Assembly (NCBI GenBank): GCA_963930645.1
Contig: OZ005660.1
Span: 199,256,427-199,320,426, forward strand
Origin: Salticus scenicus
Taxonomy: Eukaryota > Arthropoda > Arachnida > Araneae > Salticidae
Direction of reading: 5' to 3'
Length of the DNA: 64,000 nucleotides
Shown: piece after piece, positions 11,940 through 24,095 of the stretch
Numbering within the stretch: position 1 is the stretch's first letter
Layout of the letters: each line of letters begins with the position of its first letter
Position numbers and translations under genes: made by a program
The notes under the pieces: model-generated
The model's input: only the letters and a program-made list of their open reading frames with translations
Told to the model about the DNA's origin: nothing
The model's database searches: none

Positions 11940-12875
11940 AATTCCTTAAATCCTGTGAGCATTAGCAATTCCTACCAATTCAATGATTTATAAAATTCAT
12001 ACTATGCACCTATAACCAAAAAAAATTGATACTGTATGCTACACATGCATAATAATCGTATTCTAAGTGGGATTGAGCAATTTATATCTCAAAATTTATG
12101 TCCAATCATTGTTTCTTTCTCTATGTAAAATGCAAAAGAACTATAATAATGTTCAAATGGTTATATATATATATATATGTAGGATCCGACTTATGTGGGC
12201 CTTCAAAACAGAAACTACTAATTCAATTAATTACTAATTATTTAAAATTTAATAAAGAAAGTTAAGGTATAATACACTATGTACAAAACGATAATATGAA
12301 TTATAGTTGCTGATCCAGTGTTCATTTGATAGTTCAATTAAAACAGTTCGCGGCACAAACATATCACTTATTACTTCTGTTTTCAGTTATTCTAACTTAA
12401 AGTACGCAGTCTCGCACTTTGCTCCGACACGGCTAAATAGAGCAGGCGCACGCGACGTCACTGCGACAGATGATTCCGCGCGTAATTCAGATTGTAGGCA
12501 AAAGGTGGGATAAAGCACCAATGGAAAGGCAGATATTTTGCCTACATGCGCAAAAGTTGCAGAATAGCGTCGCTTGTTTATAAACACGCGCCTGCTCTAT
12601 TGTCATCGAAAACAAGCAGCGCACCCGTCGATGTGTCGTCCTTGTCATTCGTCCGTCGACTCTGAACTTATTTTCCTCGAACGCTCTTAGCAGACGTGCG
12701 TTCCGGAAGCAGCACCCGTCTACGTCATAGTTGCATCTTTCCGTTAATATTCTGCACTCTCCGTCGAAGCTCAGCTGTTTTGGATTCCAGGTACGGCAAA
12801 GGAAAACTGAGTAGCTTTAGATTCCAATGTTCGGGGAAGTAAGGGCTTGCCACCACATATATATATATATATATA

Positions 12876-12944
<69 letters not shown>
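11940..12944. other. Host-like intergenic DNA with a GC-richer stem
   Basis: A GC-richer stretch at about 12,410-12,730 contains an inverted repeat, AATAGAGCAGGCGC near 12,434-12,447 pairing with GCGCCTGCTCTATT near 12,588-12,601, and a GACGTCAC site. It could be a further MITE or a promoter remnant; no open frame supports a gene. A (TA)n/(TACA)n microsatellite fills about 12,858-12,946. Confidence 0.45.
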
Positions 12945-12946
<2 letters not shown>

Positions 12947-13380
12947 CAGTTTAACCTTGTTAACGAGAATCTCAAGGGGGATAAAAAATTTGTTCATGGT
13001 ATCAGTAGTTCATGCTATCAGTAACTAATCTTCATATTACTAAAGTAATCTTCATTTTTACGGGGATCGTGGAAACAGTTCTTGTTAAATGCAATTCATG
13101 CATTGGATTGAATTTCGGAATAAGGCTGATTGACTGCTGTAGGTCCAAGGCCTGAGGGGGAGTGCCCTCCGTGGGGTCTTTCTAAGGGGTCCTAGCCTGT
13201 ATTTATGCAAGTTTCGGAGAAAAACACGGAAAACTCTGAACGGCGAGGCCGACGAGCGCAACCTGCGATTGAACACTGCCCCTCATGTCTAGTCTACCAG
13301 CTTTGAGCGCAGAACAGCTCGGCCGCTGGTGGGCAAAAGTAATTTATGTTAACAGTGTTCACGTTAACGAGGTTCGACCG
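12947..13380. mobile_element. MITE, family A, split by a SINE
   Basis: The left part (12947-13100) starts CAGTTTAACCTTGTTAACG and the right part (13341-13380) ends ACGAGGTTCGACCG followed by TA. With the inserted SINE removed, the order of internal landmarks matches the family A copies at 3580 and 9588. The insertion order is therefore clear: MITE first, SINE second. Confidence 0.75.
13101..13340 (-). mobile_element. tRNA-derived SINE (inserted in a MITE)
   Basis: Shares the body around CTGCTGTAGGTCC, GGGGGAGTGCCCTCCGTGGG and TCTTTCTAAGGGG(T)CCTAGCC with the other SINE copies. On the minus strand the head shows an A-box-like segment followed by CGAGCTGTTCTGCGCTCAAAG, and the tail is made of ATCCA units. 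The B box is damaged in this copy. Flanking AATTCATG and AATTTATG are a probable target duplication (7 of 8). Confidence 0.7.
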
Positions 13381-13382
13381 TA

Positions 13383-14218
13383 TTATATTACTTCTTATTC
13401 CACTGAGATTCGGATAAATATTTTTTAATTTTAATTAGCTTTAATTTTCACAGAATTTATAAACTGAAGTTAAGCAATTTTTTTTTCACATTTTTATCAA
13501 CATGCTATTTTTATTGCCATCATTTTTTATTTCTTAGAAATAATTCTAATAAATATTACATGTATTATTTCTTGAGCAAGCTATGCGAATATTGTTATCT
13601 GTGGAATAAACGTTAATAACACAAATTAATTTTTTACTCGTTACAGCTAAGTACACAATGTAAATTGAAAAAATTGGGTTAAAATTAAAAGTTTGGGTTA
13701 AAATTAAAAGGGCTAATTTTAAAAGGTACCTATTTAAAAATTTCATACATTGCCATATGCAAATTTTGTCAGTTAGAAACATTCTACCTTCCATTTAATG
13801 AGACTATTAGAAAAAATCATGTTACTGTATCTTTAAAACCAACTGAATTAAGATACAACAAAAAAGTTTACTTAAATCGACTTTCCACAAACAAAAATTT
13901 GATAATGCCATATGTGAAAAATGCGAAGAACTAGTATGCTTCGAATGAATTTAATCATTACCCTTATAAATTATTATTAACAGTCAGTGGCCACAAATGT
14001 ATATGTCCTTTATTTACTTTAACTGTGTTATTCTCTCTCTCTACTGTGAACATATAAAAATATTTTTAATGTGAATATTATCATACATTTTGTCATTTTA
14101 TAACATGTCACTAATTTACATGTCTATTTTGGAGTAGCATCATTAAGTACAAATATTAAATTATCAATTAAGTTTAACCCATGCAGCTTTTAACTTGTAA
14201 TCATGCAAATATCCTTCT

Positions 14219-14249
<31 letters not shown>

Positions 14250-14607
14250 GGTATGTGTGTGTGTTGAGGGGGGGGGGGGGGGGAAGTTGCAGTAAAAGTA
14301 AAAATTTGCTAACTGACGAAGTTTGTCTATAAGAGTAGCATAAAAGTTAAAGTGTAACTTTAAAACTAACAAAATGATAAATTTTAATAACATCTTATTT
14401 TTAACACACTTGAGTCACATTGCCCATTTATCGATAAAAATTAAGAATTAAAGCATACATCGTTCTCCTTGGGACACATTGTATAATACTTAGTGGCAAA
14501 CCTTATATTTCAAAAATAAAGAAAGAAAAGAAGAAAGAAATATCCTAAACAATTTAGAAATTGAATCAAATTCTTTAAAGTAATGTTTATTACCTTTCAG
14601 AAATGTC
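13383..14607. other. Host-like intergenic DNA
   Basis: AT-rich sequence without a supported gene. A pyrimidine run followed by a TG-rich and G-homopolymer tract lies at 14,221-14,283. Open frames here contain no recognisable domain. Confidence 0.5.
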
Positions 14608-14785
14608 AGGTTCGATCATAAGTCGTGCTCATCGACCAAGACGTTAGGCGTTTTCCGTAGTTTTCTCCGAAACTCGCGTAAATACTAGCTAGGACCCCTT
14701 AGAAACACCCCCCACGGAGGGCATTCCACCTATTGGTCTAGGACCTTAGCGTAGGCAATCGGCCTTAAACCCTACAACCAACCAT
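14608..14785 (+). mobile_element. tRNA-derived SINE fragment
   Basis: Plus-strand copy with a B-box-like GGTTCGATC near the start, then TTCTCCGAAACTCGCG, CCCACGGAGGGCATTCC and a GCAATCGGCCTTA tail segment. It lacks the tRNA A-box end seen in the full copy at 15768-16005. Confidence 0.65.
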
Positions 14786-15189
14786 TACTTTTTAATTATG
14801 TTATTATGACAGGTTTTTTTTTTTCCCCTTCTTTTTTTCCAAATTCTTGTTGCACCAGTAGAAAAAGAAAAAAAAAAAAAAAAATGCATTCTAGAAAGAG
14901 AAAAAAACTCTCTAAGCTTCAAAATAATAGTTTTTAATTAAAAATCTTACTATAGGAACTTGTATTAAAAAGCTGAGAGAATATTTTAGAAATTATGAGT
15001 ACCAAGCAGCTATAATGTTGTTAAGGAACAGAGTATTATTTTATATGCAAGAAACAGTGGTATCATACTGTTTGTTACAAAGATGGATGCTCATAGACTT
15101 ACATTATCCAGTATATTTTTCGTAATTCCATTTGCACATTCAGAAATTTCTCGACCATTAAATCTGTTCTAGTTCTTCAAAAATTGACT

Positions 15190-15375
15190 TCTTGATGCTG
15201 GTGGACGTTAAGTGTCGGGTTCGATCCCAGATCGCGCTTATCGGTCTAGCCGTTCTGAGTTTTGCATGATCTTTTTTTCCCTGAAACTTGCGTAATTGCG
15301 GGCAAAGGCCCTTTAGAAGGACCGCCACGGAGGGTACACCCAGGCCTTGAACCGTAATGCAGTCAAATGACTTTA
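15190..15375 (+). mobile_element. tRNA-derived SINE fragment
   Basis: Contains the intact B box GGGTTCGATCCCAG followed by ATCGCGCTTATCGGTCTAG, CTGAAACTTGCGTAATTGCG and GCCACGGAGGGTAC. It diverges more from the others after the central body and is truncated at its tRNA end. Confidence 0.65.
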
Positions 15376-15767
15376 ATATCCAACACCAACATTGATTTGA
15401 AGTCAGATGAATGACCTAAAAGCATTTTTCCAATCCTTTAGAAGGAAATGTTCAGAATTAAAAAAATTTCTCCATACAGTATTATGGTCTTTGGTTCCAA
15501 GAATAAATAAATAAAATAATTAATTTAAAAATGCTTCTTTCATGAAGCTTTTTGAAAGGGAATGCTCAAATAATTATGATTGACTCTGCTTTTCATTACA
15601 TTGATTTTTATATCGCGCACATTTAAATACATATATAAGTTAATTGTATATTATGAATTAAATTATTTGCTTTAAATGAGTAGCAAATTATGCAGATTGA
15701 AAATCTCTTTAAAGTGCAAATTTTAAAATGAAAAATAATGATAAAAATGAAAAAGTGCTGTATTTCA

Positions 15768-16005
15768 GTTTATGGATTGGATTGGATTTGGGAATAAGGC
15801 CGATTGACTGCTGTAGGTCCCAGGTCTGAGGGGGAGTGCCCTCCGTGGGGGTCTTTCTAAGGGGTTCTAGCCCGTATTCGCACAAGTTTCGGAGAAAACA
15901 ACGGAAAAATCTGAATGACTAGGTCGACAAGCGCGACCTGGAATCGAACCCGGCACTTCCCGTCAGTCAGCTTTGAGCGCAGAACAGCTCGACCACCAGT
16001 GGAGT
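15768..16005 (-). mobile_element. tRNA-derived SINE, most complete copy
   Basis: The minus strand reads, from the head, an A-box-like CCACTGGTGGTCGAGC, then a B box GGGTTCGATTCCAGGTCGCG, then the common body, and a tail of TCCAATCC units (TGGATTGGATTGGATT on the plus strand). The tRNA-like head with both Pol III boxes identifies it as a SINE. It is the best reference for the other four copies in this window. Confidence 0.75.
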
Positions 16006-16851
16006 CTCAGAAGAGGGAACTTTGGAAAAAAATCATAATAATTTTTTTTAATTTTCTTTTTTACATACATTATAAAATTGTTTTTAAAATTGAAAATGCG
16101 GGAATAAATTGTGAATTTTGAAATACATTCATTGTTTTAAATTACGAAAAATCATATATACATATTTATTTTTTAAATATTATGTTTTCATTGTACTATT
16201 TCGTCTTCTTTTTTTTTTTTTTTTTTTTTTTTTTCAGGGGGAGGGAGAGGAGTGAATTGTTTATATTTATAGATATATCTAGATATAACGAATGTTTTCA
16301 TTCTTGGATTTTCAAAAAAAAAAAAAAAAAAATCAATTTTTTCATAGCTTTATTCTTTATTCCTGTGAAATATCTGAATATGTTTTTCATATATATATAA
16401 TATATATATTGGATTCGTTTATTTATTAATAATATTATTATTTTAACTTATTCACAGGGGAATTTGCTTTATTTATCTATCAAATTTCACAAATTATAAA
16501 CGTTGATGAATATTTCTACAGTTTCTTGAATCTAGCTGCTTGCTATTAATGGTTAAAAAGTAAGAAAGTTTAAAGTATTTTATTTTATATGGTAGTGTGT
16601 GAGAATGTAAAAAAAAAAAAAAAAAAAAAATCATTTAGATAGTATGATATACAATTTATCTATTATTTATATATAAAAGTAATTTATTTCTATTAGCTTT
16701 ATTAAAACTATACACAATCAGGATAAACGTTTTTACAATTTTTTATATTTTTAAAACTTTATACAAAATAATCTTACAGAATGTTTTATTATTTAATAAC
16801 ATGTGGTATTCTAGTGTTTGTTGGGGATGATGCAAAAAAGAAAAAATATGT

Positions 16852-16915
<64 letters not shown>

Positions 16916-17044
16916 ATCAGTGCTTTTAAAACCGCTAAATATTACATTTAATTAATTCTGTGAAAAAGCGCTCTTTCGAGTCTGAAGTGTAAAGGCAGTC
17001 GATGCGAGCGCATTCTTCTAAAAGCCACCAAAATGGGGCTATTT
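16006..17044. other. Host-like intergenic DNA with microsatellites
   Basis: AT-rich sequence with poly(T) at 16,209-16,234, poly(A) near 16,314-16,332 and 16,609-16,630, and a (TA)n(TG)n microsatellite at 16,851-16,916. No gene is supported. Confidence 0.5.
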
Positions 17045-17130
17045 TGATAACAGAGCGTCGGCGGCCCATAGTGTATATGTCCATGACTGATCCATTGCTA
17101 TGATTGGTCATTGCTCAGTTGGTCATTGCT
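17045..17130. repeat. Direct repeat flanking the hAT-like element (left unit)
   Basis: Contains AGCGTCGGCGGCCCATAG and ATGTCCATGACTGATCC. The same segment restarts immediately right of the element at 21,601-21,690. A tandem duplication of about 90 bp existed before the element landed at the junction of the two units. Confidence 0.75.
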
Positions 17131-17993
17131 AACACAGCCAGGGGCGTAGCGTGAAAATTTGATTTGGGGGGGGGGGGGAGACCCGACGTTTGGCGCCCTT
17201 TCGTATTCCTCATCTGAAAATGCCACCCACATACTTTAAAGAGTGTTGCCATCTTTGGGATCGAGGACACAGGCCCTTTCGTCGGTTGGTACGTGCCCCC
17301 CCCCCCTCTCCTTCGTGGCATATTCCTAAAATCTGCCGAGAAAAAAAAAAAGCTGTTTTTTTTTTCCTCCATTTAGTAGCTTTTTTTTTTATACATCTTT
17401 GGAGCATTCTAAAATTTTTCGGCAAATCTATATATTAATACGCAGACAGGAAATTCCTCTTACATTTTTAGCCTATTCAATAAAAGGAAGGGCTTACAAG
17501 TAGTATCGTTCGAAAGATATGGTTAATGTGCTTTGCAGAAAGAAATACATATATATATATATTCTCGTATGAGACTAAGCAAAAGAATCTTTCTTAAGAC
17601 AACCAGAGTATTGGTTTGAGATACAGTAAAACAATCGAAAAAGATTTTTTCCCCCTTTTCCAATAAGTTTAAAGATATTAGATTATAATTCAGGTGAAAC
17701 ATAAAACTTTCAAAATAAATTTTAAGAAATGAAAGTAGTAACTGTTGCTAAGGAAAGCAACTTTATATTTTTAGAGTGGATAATACCTAATCTCACCGAC
17801 AGCCATGGCCCATGTTACTGTATGGGAAAGTTTGATTTCATGATTACTCATTACATAATGTATATTTAAATTCTGTTTTCACATTCAAAAAATTTACAAT
17901 CGTTTATTTATTTATTTATTTATTTATTTATTTGTAATTCCAAGTTCAAAAATCTGAATTTTCAATATGTGCATTTTTCTCTTTCTTTCTCTT

Positions 17994-18031
<38 letters not shown>

Positions 18032-18104
18032 GTAAAATGAAATATTAAAATTTTATCAATTTTTGGAAAATAAGTAAGAAAAACATAAGCCTTACACATT
18101 TGTT

Positions 18105-18711
18105 CTGATCCGTCTAGTCTTTCGAAAGAAATTAATTACTTAAAATCTCTTGCTCTTTTTCGAGGCTATAATCACTCTATTATTAATAAAGCTTTATATA
18201 AATTCAAGAATCTAAACGTTCTGATACCAAATTGAACAATCACCGTCGCATTCCAGTTATTTTACCTTTTTATTTATCACTTTCTTTTAAAACTTCTAAA
18301 ATTCTCTCTCCGTTTGGTTTTAAAGTCATTCAGAAACCTCTCGACAAAATTAAATTATCTTCTCTTAAAGATCCCATTCCTACTGAAAACCGCTCTGGCA
18401 TTTATCTAGTCTTATGTTCGTCGTGCAATTTAGTTTATATTAATCAAACAAGAAGGTGTTTGAAATACAGAATAAATGAGCACCGTCGAAATGTTCGTAA
18501 TGAAGAGATCGCTAAATCTTCTATTGCTTCCCACTGCTGGGCTCATGGTCATCGTTTTGATTTTTCTAAAACTAAAATAATTTCATCTTCTGTCTTTTCG
18601 TCCCATTTGAATATCTATGAAGATTTTTACATATTTAAAAATTCGAAAAATCTTTTTAATGATATTTGTTCCAATCCATTCTTGTCTGATGCTATGAAAT
18701 TACTCACATAA
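18105..18711 (+). pseudogene. Penelope-like element, GIY-YIG endonuclease fragment
   Basis: The frame from 18,232 reads RSGIYLVLCSSCNLVYINQT, then TRRCLKYRINEHRR and SHCWAHGHRFDF. This is the GIY-YIG nuclease pattern of Penelope-like retroelements: GIY, a CxxC, YI with QT, R and EH, then H..GH. Upstream, in another frame (18,105-18,222), SLSKEINYLKSLALFRGYN resembles the linker after the reverse transcriptase. A frameshift and stop separate the two parts, and the reverse transcriptase itself is absent. It is a dead 3' fragment nested in the hAT-like element. Confidence 0.75.
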
Positions 18712-19687
18712 GTTCAATTTTCATTTAATTTTGAAATTTTTAGATTTTGTTACATTTTTTAATCTAATTTATTTATTTATTATTTTCTTCTTTTATTTCA
18801 TAATTATGTAGGGCTGACTCTAGGCTAATTTGGAAGGGTGCCCTTTTAAACAGTTTTTAGCACCCTGTGGTCCTTTTTCAACATATTTTAGCACCTGGCG
18901 GCCCTTTTAAAAACATTTTAGTACAAAGCAGCCTTTTCTAACATTTTAAATGTTTAGAGGCCTTTAGATTTTTTTTTTTTTCCCGTGACTTTTAAACTTT
19001 CTTAGCAATAGCTCTTCAGCATTCCTGGAATAACAAATGCATACAGCCTATATATATATATACAAGGAAAATTAGTAATTTATTTTTGTTACGTACAAAA
19101 ATCATAACATAGAACACCATAAAATTATGCAAATAATGCCCCTTTTTATTGAATTCCCCCAGGCGGCCCTTTTATTTAGCGTCAGCACTATTCTCCTCAC
19201 ACCAGTATTTATGTTTACACTCATCTGTATATATTTTTGCTGTTCATTTAAAATGGTTTTGTGCGTTGCTGCTTTGACTGCAGCACTTGTGCCTACTTTT
19301 TTCGCCTGACGAATGATCGTGTGTTCTTTCGACCCGAAATAATTATTGCAAGTTTATTGAATTTTATGGTGTTTATTCAAAGTTTTGTAATTATTGCTTT
19401 TAAATGCTCTGTGGTGTTTTCTTATTATGAAATTAGGTATTGTTCACTCTTAAGGAAAAAGAAAATCAGTAATTTATTTATTATTGTTATTATACATATT
19501 TAAACCAATTAAAAAACGTTTTTCTTTTTTCCTATATTTTGTGAAAAATATTTTAAGAAATGTAGTAGCCATTGCTAAGGAACGCGACAGAATTACCGCA
19601 TGCCTTTATGTGGAAGAACAAACTAAAAAAGAGTCCCAATGTCCAAAATTAAATCTTTTTTATACAGAAATTTATATCTTACTTAGG

Positions 19688-19890
19688 TGTTGGTGTCGGT
19701 GTTTGGGAAAAAAGCCGAGTGACTGCTCTAGGGTCCTAGGCCTGAGGGGGAATGCCTTCTGTGGAGGTCTTTCTAAGGGATCCTAGCCCGTAAATATGCA
19801 AATTTCGGAGAAAACCATGAAAAATTCGGAACGACTAGGCCGACAAGCACTACCTGGGATCGTACCTGGCACCTCACGTCTACCAGCTTG
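19688..19890 (-). mobile_element. tRNA-derived SINE copy
   Basis: Contains TGACTGCTCTAGGGTCC, CTGAGGGGGAATGCC, TCTTTCTAAGGGATCCTAGC and a damaged B box complement in ACCTGGGATCGTACC. It inserted inside the hAT-like element and is shorter at its tRNA end than the copy at 15768. Confidence 0.7.
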
Positions 19891-20329
19891 ACAGGAAGAT
19901 AGTGGATTCAATAATCGAGTCAGTTGAAGACTATCATGAAAGTCACTCTCTGGTGCACGTAAACTCTGTCGTAGCTGCAATATCCTCCATACTCCGTGCA
20001 AATAATACCTCTGGGAGATACTGAAGCAGGGGAGCCCTCTTCCGCAGAAGATAAAAATTGTGATGGCTTGTCTTCGGATCGTCACTGGGGCGTTAATCGC
20101 AAACAGTTGCCAATTGCCCAATGTGTGCCTATTAATGCGACGTTAAATCAGCTTCCTCGCACTATTTCATGTCAAAAAACACTAGTTGAATTCTATAGAC
20201 AATTCTATAGACTTATAAATATTTCAAAACCTGTAAGCGATGAAACTAAAATAAAAAATTTGTTTAAAGGATCACTTAGAATCAAAAATTGTTAGTGAGA
20301 AATCGTTATAACCAAATCAAACCTCATCT

Positions 20330-21535
20330 AATTTCGTTTTTATACAACAGCCATAACGTACAATAAACTGCTTTTTTTTTTTTTTTTTTTGAGCTAAGGT
20401 CTTGAAAGATCGTAATTTTAAGTTTTTGCAGGTGAGAAAGCGATTGTGCATACTTACGAGTCAGTTGTAAGTATCTGAAATGGGAGAAGGGCGCCGCAGT
20501 CGCCACAGAGCGTGAATTTGCTAAGGTCAGAATTTTCAAGGGTCGTTGCAAGGTAAGCGAACATGCTGTTGTGTAGGTGCCTGAACAAGGAAGGGCGCGC
20601 TCAGCTCGAGTTTGCTGCAAACTTATTCTTAAAGTGTCCTGAATACGATCAAAGTTTTCAACAGTCTTTTGCACAGTAAGCGAACAGACTATTGTAAGTG
20701 TTTGAAATGGGAAATCATGCCATAGGCGCCCCCAAACAGGAATTTGTTATAATCAGATTCTTTTAAGGGTCGCGAATACGAAGAGAATTTTCAAGGATTG
20801 TTTGCACAGTAGGAAAATAGGTTGTTATACAAGTTTAAAAAGGCTGTTTTAGGCATCTAATTAGTTAAGAGGGCGCCACCTAACGGGAGTTTGCTACAGT
20901 CAGACATTTTAATGCGAACTTTTTGCTGGTCGGTGAACCAGTTGGTCGCCAAAGGCAGCTTCTGATGCATAAAAATCTTAATTGTTTTTGGTAACTAACG
21001 ATAATCACCAAAATTATGATCCACTTTCAAATGAACTTCAAGGCGCATAACAGCGTCCCAGAAACCTCATTATGCCTTTGAAGGTGTCTGAACAGGGAAG
21101 GGTACCACTCAGCTGGAGTTTGCTACTCTTAAAGGGTCCCGAATACGAGTAGAATTTTCAACTGTCTTTTGTACGGTAAACGAACTGGCTATTGTAAGTG
21201 AACAAAACGGGAAATCATGCCATAGGCACCCCAAACAGAAATTTGTTATGATCAGATTTTTTTTAAGCATCATGAATACAATGAGAATTTTCAAGGGTCG
21301 TTTGCATGACAGGAAAACAGGCTGTTTCAGGCGTCTAATTAGTTTAGAGGGCGCCACCAAACGGGAGTTTGCTACTGTCAAACACAACTTTTTTTGCTGG
21401 TCGGTGAACCAGTTAGTGAGCTTGCGATACATAAAACTTTTAAGTGTTGTTGGTAACTAACGATAATTAACAAAATTATGATCCACTTTCAAATGAACTT
21501 TAAGTTGCAAAACAGCGCCCCCAGAAACTTCAATA
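20330..21535. repeat. Diverged direct repeats inside the hAT-like element
   Basis: A unit of roughly 470-500 bp occurs about twice. Shared landmarks include GGGCGCCACC, CGGGAGTTTGCTAC, TTTTTGCTGGTCGGTGAACC, GTTGGTAACTAACGATAAT and ATTATGATCCACTTTCAAAT. These sit near 20,871-21,035 and 21,350-21,505. Smaller sub-repeats (AAGGGTCG, TTTTCAAGG, AGTAAGCGAAC) also recur. Confidence 0.6.
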
Positions 21536-21605
21536 TGCCACCCTATTTTTTAAAACATTGGGGGGGGGGGAGACTCCCCTCTCAAGCTACGCCCCTGAAC
21601 ACAGC

Positions 21606-22328
21606 GTCGGTGGCCCATAGTGTATATGTCCATGACTGATCCATTGCTATGATTGGTCATTGCTCATTGGTCATTGCTAGTCATTGGTTATTGCTCTGGT
21701 TACACCATCTATCGGTCATTACAAACGCGAATAAGCATATAAGCATTTTTTTTCCTTTGTAAATAACTGTATAATTCTTTTAGAATTATAAATATATGCA
21801 TGCAATAGATTGAAATATAATACAACAACGAAAATTAAAATTCATCGAATATTATTTAAATTTAATAAAATAAAACTTTAAAGTGCTCCCTGCTGACAAT
21901 TTTTTAATTTTAAGTTTAACAAAATATTTTAAATATGTTTGTGTACTACTTTGTGAATTTATCGATGAGTTAATTTTTATGAAACATTTTTATATTTGAA
22001 TACTAAATATTTGTATTAAATTTCAGCATTCAAACATAAAAATAATTAACAATATTTAAAAATTAATATTTAAATTGTAATTTAATTTTTAAAAAAATCA
22101 TAAATATGTTAAACATTTAAAGTATTATTGATTGAAATCATAATTAATTGAATTTAACAAACCAATTTAACGAAGTGATAATTTAAAAAACTGTTATATA
22201 TATATATATTAATCCTTGCTTTAAATTAAAATTAAAATTTTATAATTTTTTAGCAGTGTGTAATAGTTTTACATTTCTTACCTTAAATCATAATAAAACT
22301 TCTACCTACTTCTTACTTACATCAAATA
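21606..22328. other. Host-like intergenic DNA
   Basis: The first 85 bases are the right unit of the pre-existing direct repeat. The rest is very AT-rich with no supported gene. Confidence 0.5.
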
Positions 22329-23206
22329 CAGTAAACTCCCGATTATCCGCGGTGAACGGGGAATAGACAACCGCGGATAATCGAATCAGCGGATAATCCA
22401 CAAAATGGTCAAAAAGGGGATATGAATCAACACATAAAGCCTTTTGAGCAATAGTATTTAATTAACAGTTAAGCATGGCCTACATATACAATTTAACATA
22501 CTAATAAAAATTTCTACTTACATTTTGCTCTATTTTTTAACCAAAAATTTGGTCAAGCATTTTTGTTTTTTTGTACTAAAACACTTTTTCTTAATTTGCG
22601 ATTGCAGTTTCTTTATCAGCATTTTGTCACAAAGTGATACATCGTCTTGTTCTTCGAGATATTTTATAAGTATATCTGCAAGTACTAGTTCTGCGTCGGG
22701 GCTCATCCTCTGCTGAGTTTTGTCTCCTTCTTCCTCTTCTTCTTCACTATCTTCTGAAACTGGGTCTAATGCTTCGCCCACAATTTGTTCATCTGTAAGG
22801 TGTTCAATACCTGGATCATTGGCGTCACAATTAATCTACTTTTCAATGTTTCCTTCATTGACTTTTTCTCCTCCAGTAACAGATTTAGCTAAATTTGCCA
22901 AATCATGAGCAGAAATTTCTTCCTCCTCTATAAACTCTACCAAAGTGTTTTCCACATTTGGTAAAATTTTTCTCCAAGACCTTACCAGTGTAGACTTCTT
23001 AACTGCCTCCTTAGCAGTGTGTATTCCATAAATGCTGTCAAGAATCGTATAATATCTCCAAAAGCCTTGAAGGTTATTACTCTCTTCGATCTTTTTTTGT
23101 AATAAGTTTGTTCTGTATTTTTAAATTCCCTTTTAAATTCAAGCCCTTCACGACCGCGGATACCGCAAAGCGGATAATCCGACCGCCAATAATCGGGAGT
23201 CTACTA
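22329..23206. mobile_element. Pogo/Tigger-type transposon, deleted copy (878 bp)
   Basis: The left end CAGTAAACTCCCGATTATCC and the right end, inward TAGTAGACTCCCGATTATTG, are near-perfect inverted repeats flanked by TA. A second inverted motif CGCGGATAATC recurs inside each end. The interior carries the C-terminal part of a transposase on the minus strand. The N-terminal DNA-binding and DDE core are deleted. Confidence 0.8.
22530..23110 (-). pseudogene. Tigger/jerky-like transposase C-terminal part, with in-frame stop
   Basis: Read on the minus strand, the frame includes LQGFWRYYTILDSI, AKEAVKKSTLVRSWRKILPN and a DLANLAKSV segment, then a stop near 22,838 and, further on, GEALDPVSEDSEEEEEEGD and a basic C-terminus ending at 22,530. 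The A...V..S....W.K..P pattern and acidic tail are those of pogo/Tigger transposases after the catalytic core. The in-frame stop and the missing core make it inactive. Confidence 0.65.
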
Positions 23207-23208
23207 TA

Positions 23209-24095
23209 TTTGAATATAAAAAAAAATTAATATGCATTTTTTTTTTAATTTTTTTATTCACAGTTAAATTACATTTTTAATTAATGAATTAAATTTCTCT
23301 TTAATTTAATTTTGCAATATTTTATAGCTAATTTTAAACTAAGCCTACAGATGGCAGCACTGATTTTGATCCAATAAAGGGATCTGAGACGTTTAGCGTC
23401 TGCTTTCTACCGGTCGTGGATCAAATGTCTCAGGGCTGAGTTGGTTCGGTCGAAGTGATCCAGAGGCTGAACTAACTCATTGTTGCATACGAATATATTA
23501 AATGAGTTTTATCTTTTTAAAAATATAATTACCACCCCTTTGGCCCGCAGATATCTTAATTACACTTTATGCGTTTAGAGGCAGTTCCTCTTAATGTATT
23601 TCACACACACACATACTCGCATGTATTATTTTAAACGTTTTTCATAATTTTTTTCAAAATTTCTCCATAAAATAATTACAAATAAATTATTGTAACAATT
23701 TCATAATGCTGCCTAATATTACGATTGTAAACTTTTTATAACATTTTGGAATAACATCCATTATCTTCATAACATGGAACAACAACTTGAAAAATCTTAG
23801 CTCCTGAAGAAAAAAAAAAAAAAAGTTTTAGATCCGCCACTGTTCCCAACCATTTCAATACAGTTCCAAGAGTTGGCTCTGTTCGTAATGAAGTTGATAA
23901 ATATAGCCAAATGCTTTCCAGCTATTCTGTGTTGCTGTACATATATAATATGAAAAATCTTTGAATGTAGCTGTAAATAAATAGTTTACTTTTTGAAAAG
24001 TTGCTTACATGTGCATTTTAATATCCATTTAGAATCTTTTCATTACACACCACACTTTTTTACCGCATGACTACAAAGATGTTTATTTAGATCAA
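23209..24095. other. Host-like intergenic DNA
   Basis: AT-rich, no gene. TTTTAGATCCGCCACTG at about 23,825-23,841 looks like a lone hAT-type terminus, but no matching opposite end or target duplication was found. Confidence 0.45.

Larger units (their letters stand above)
17139..21597. mobile_element. hAT-like element, about 4.5 kb, with 8-bp target duplication
   Basis: The ends are CAGGGGCGTAGC on the left and GCTACGCCCCTG on the right, each next to a G or C homopolymer run. AACACAGC is duplicated exactly at 17131-17138 and 21598-21605. Terminal CAGGGGCG and an 8-bp duplication are typical of hAT elements. No transposase frame is recognisable. The interior is filled by a Penelope-like fragment, a SINE and diverged tandem repeats, so it looks non-autonomous and loaded with later insertions. 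Confidence 0.75.

Noticed and set aside
12725..13024. Open frames rich in Tyr-Ile
   Set aside because: They are translations of a TA/TACA microsatellite on both strands.
10427..23460. A very large P-like element running from the GC-richer stretch near 10.43 kb to similar sequence near 23.4 kb
   Set aside because: The two stretches share words such as GACCGATCC and CTCAGGG, but no clean inverted ends or target duplication were found.
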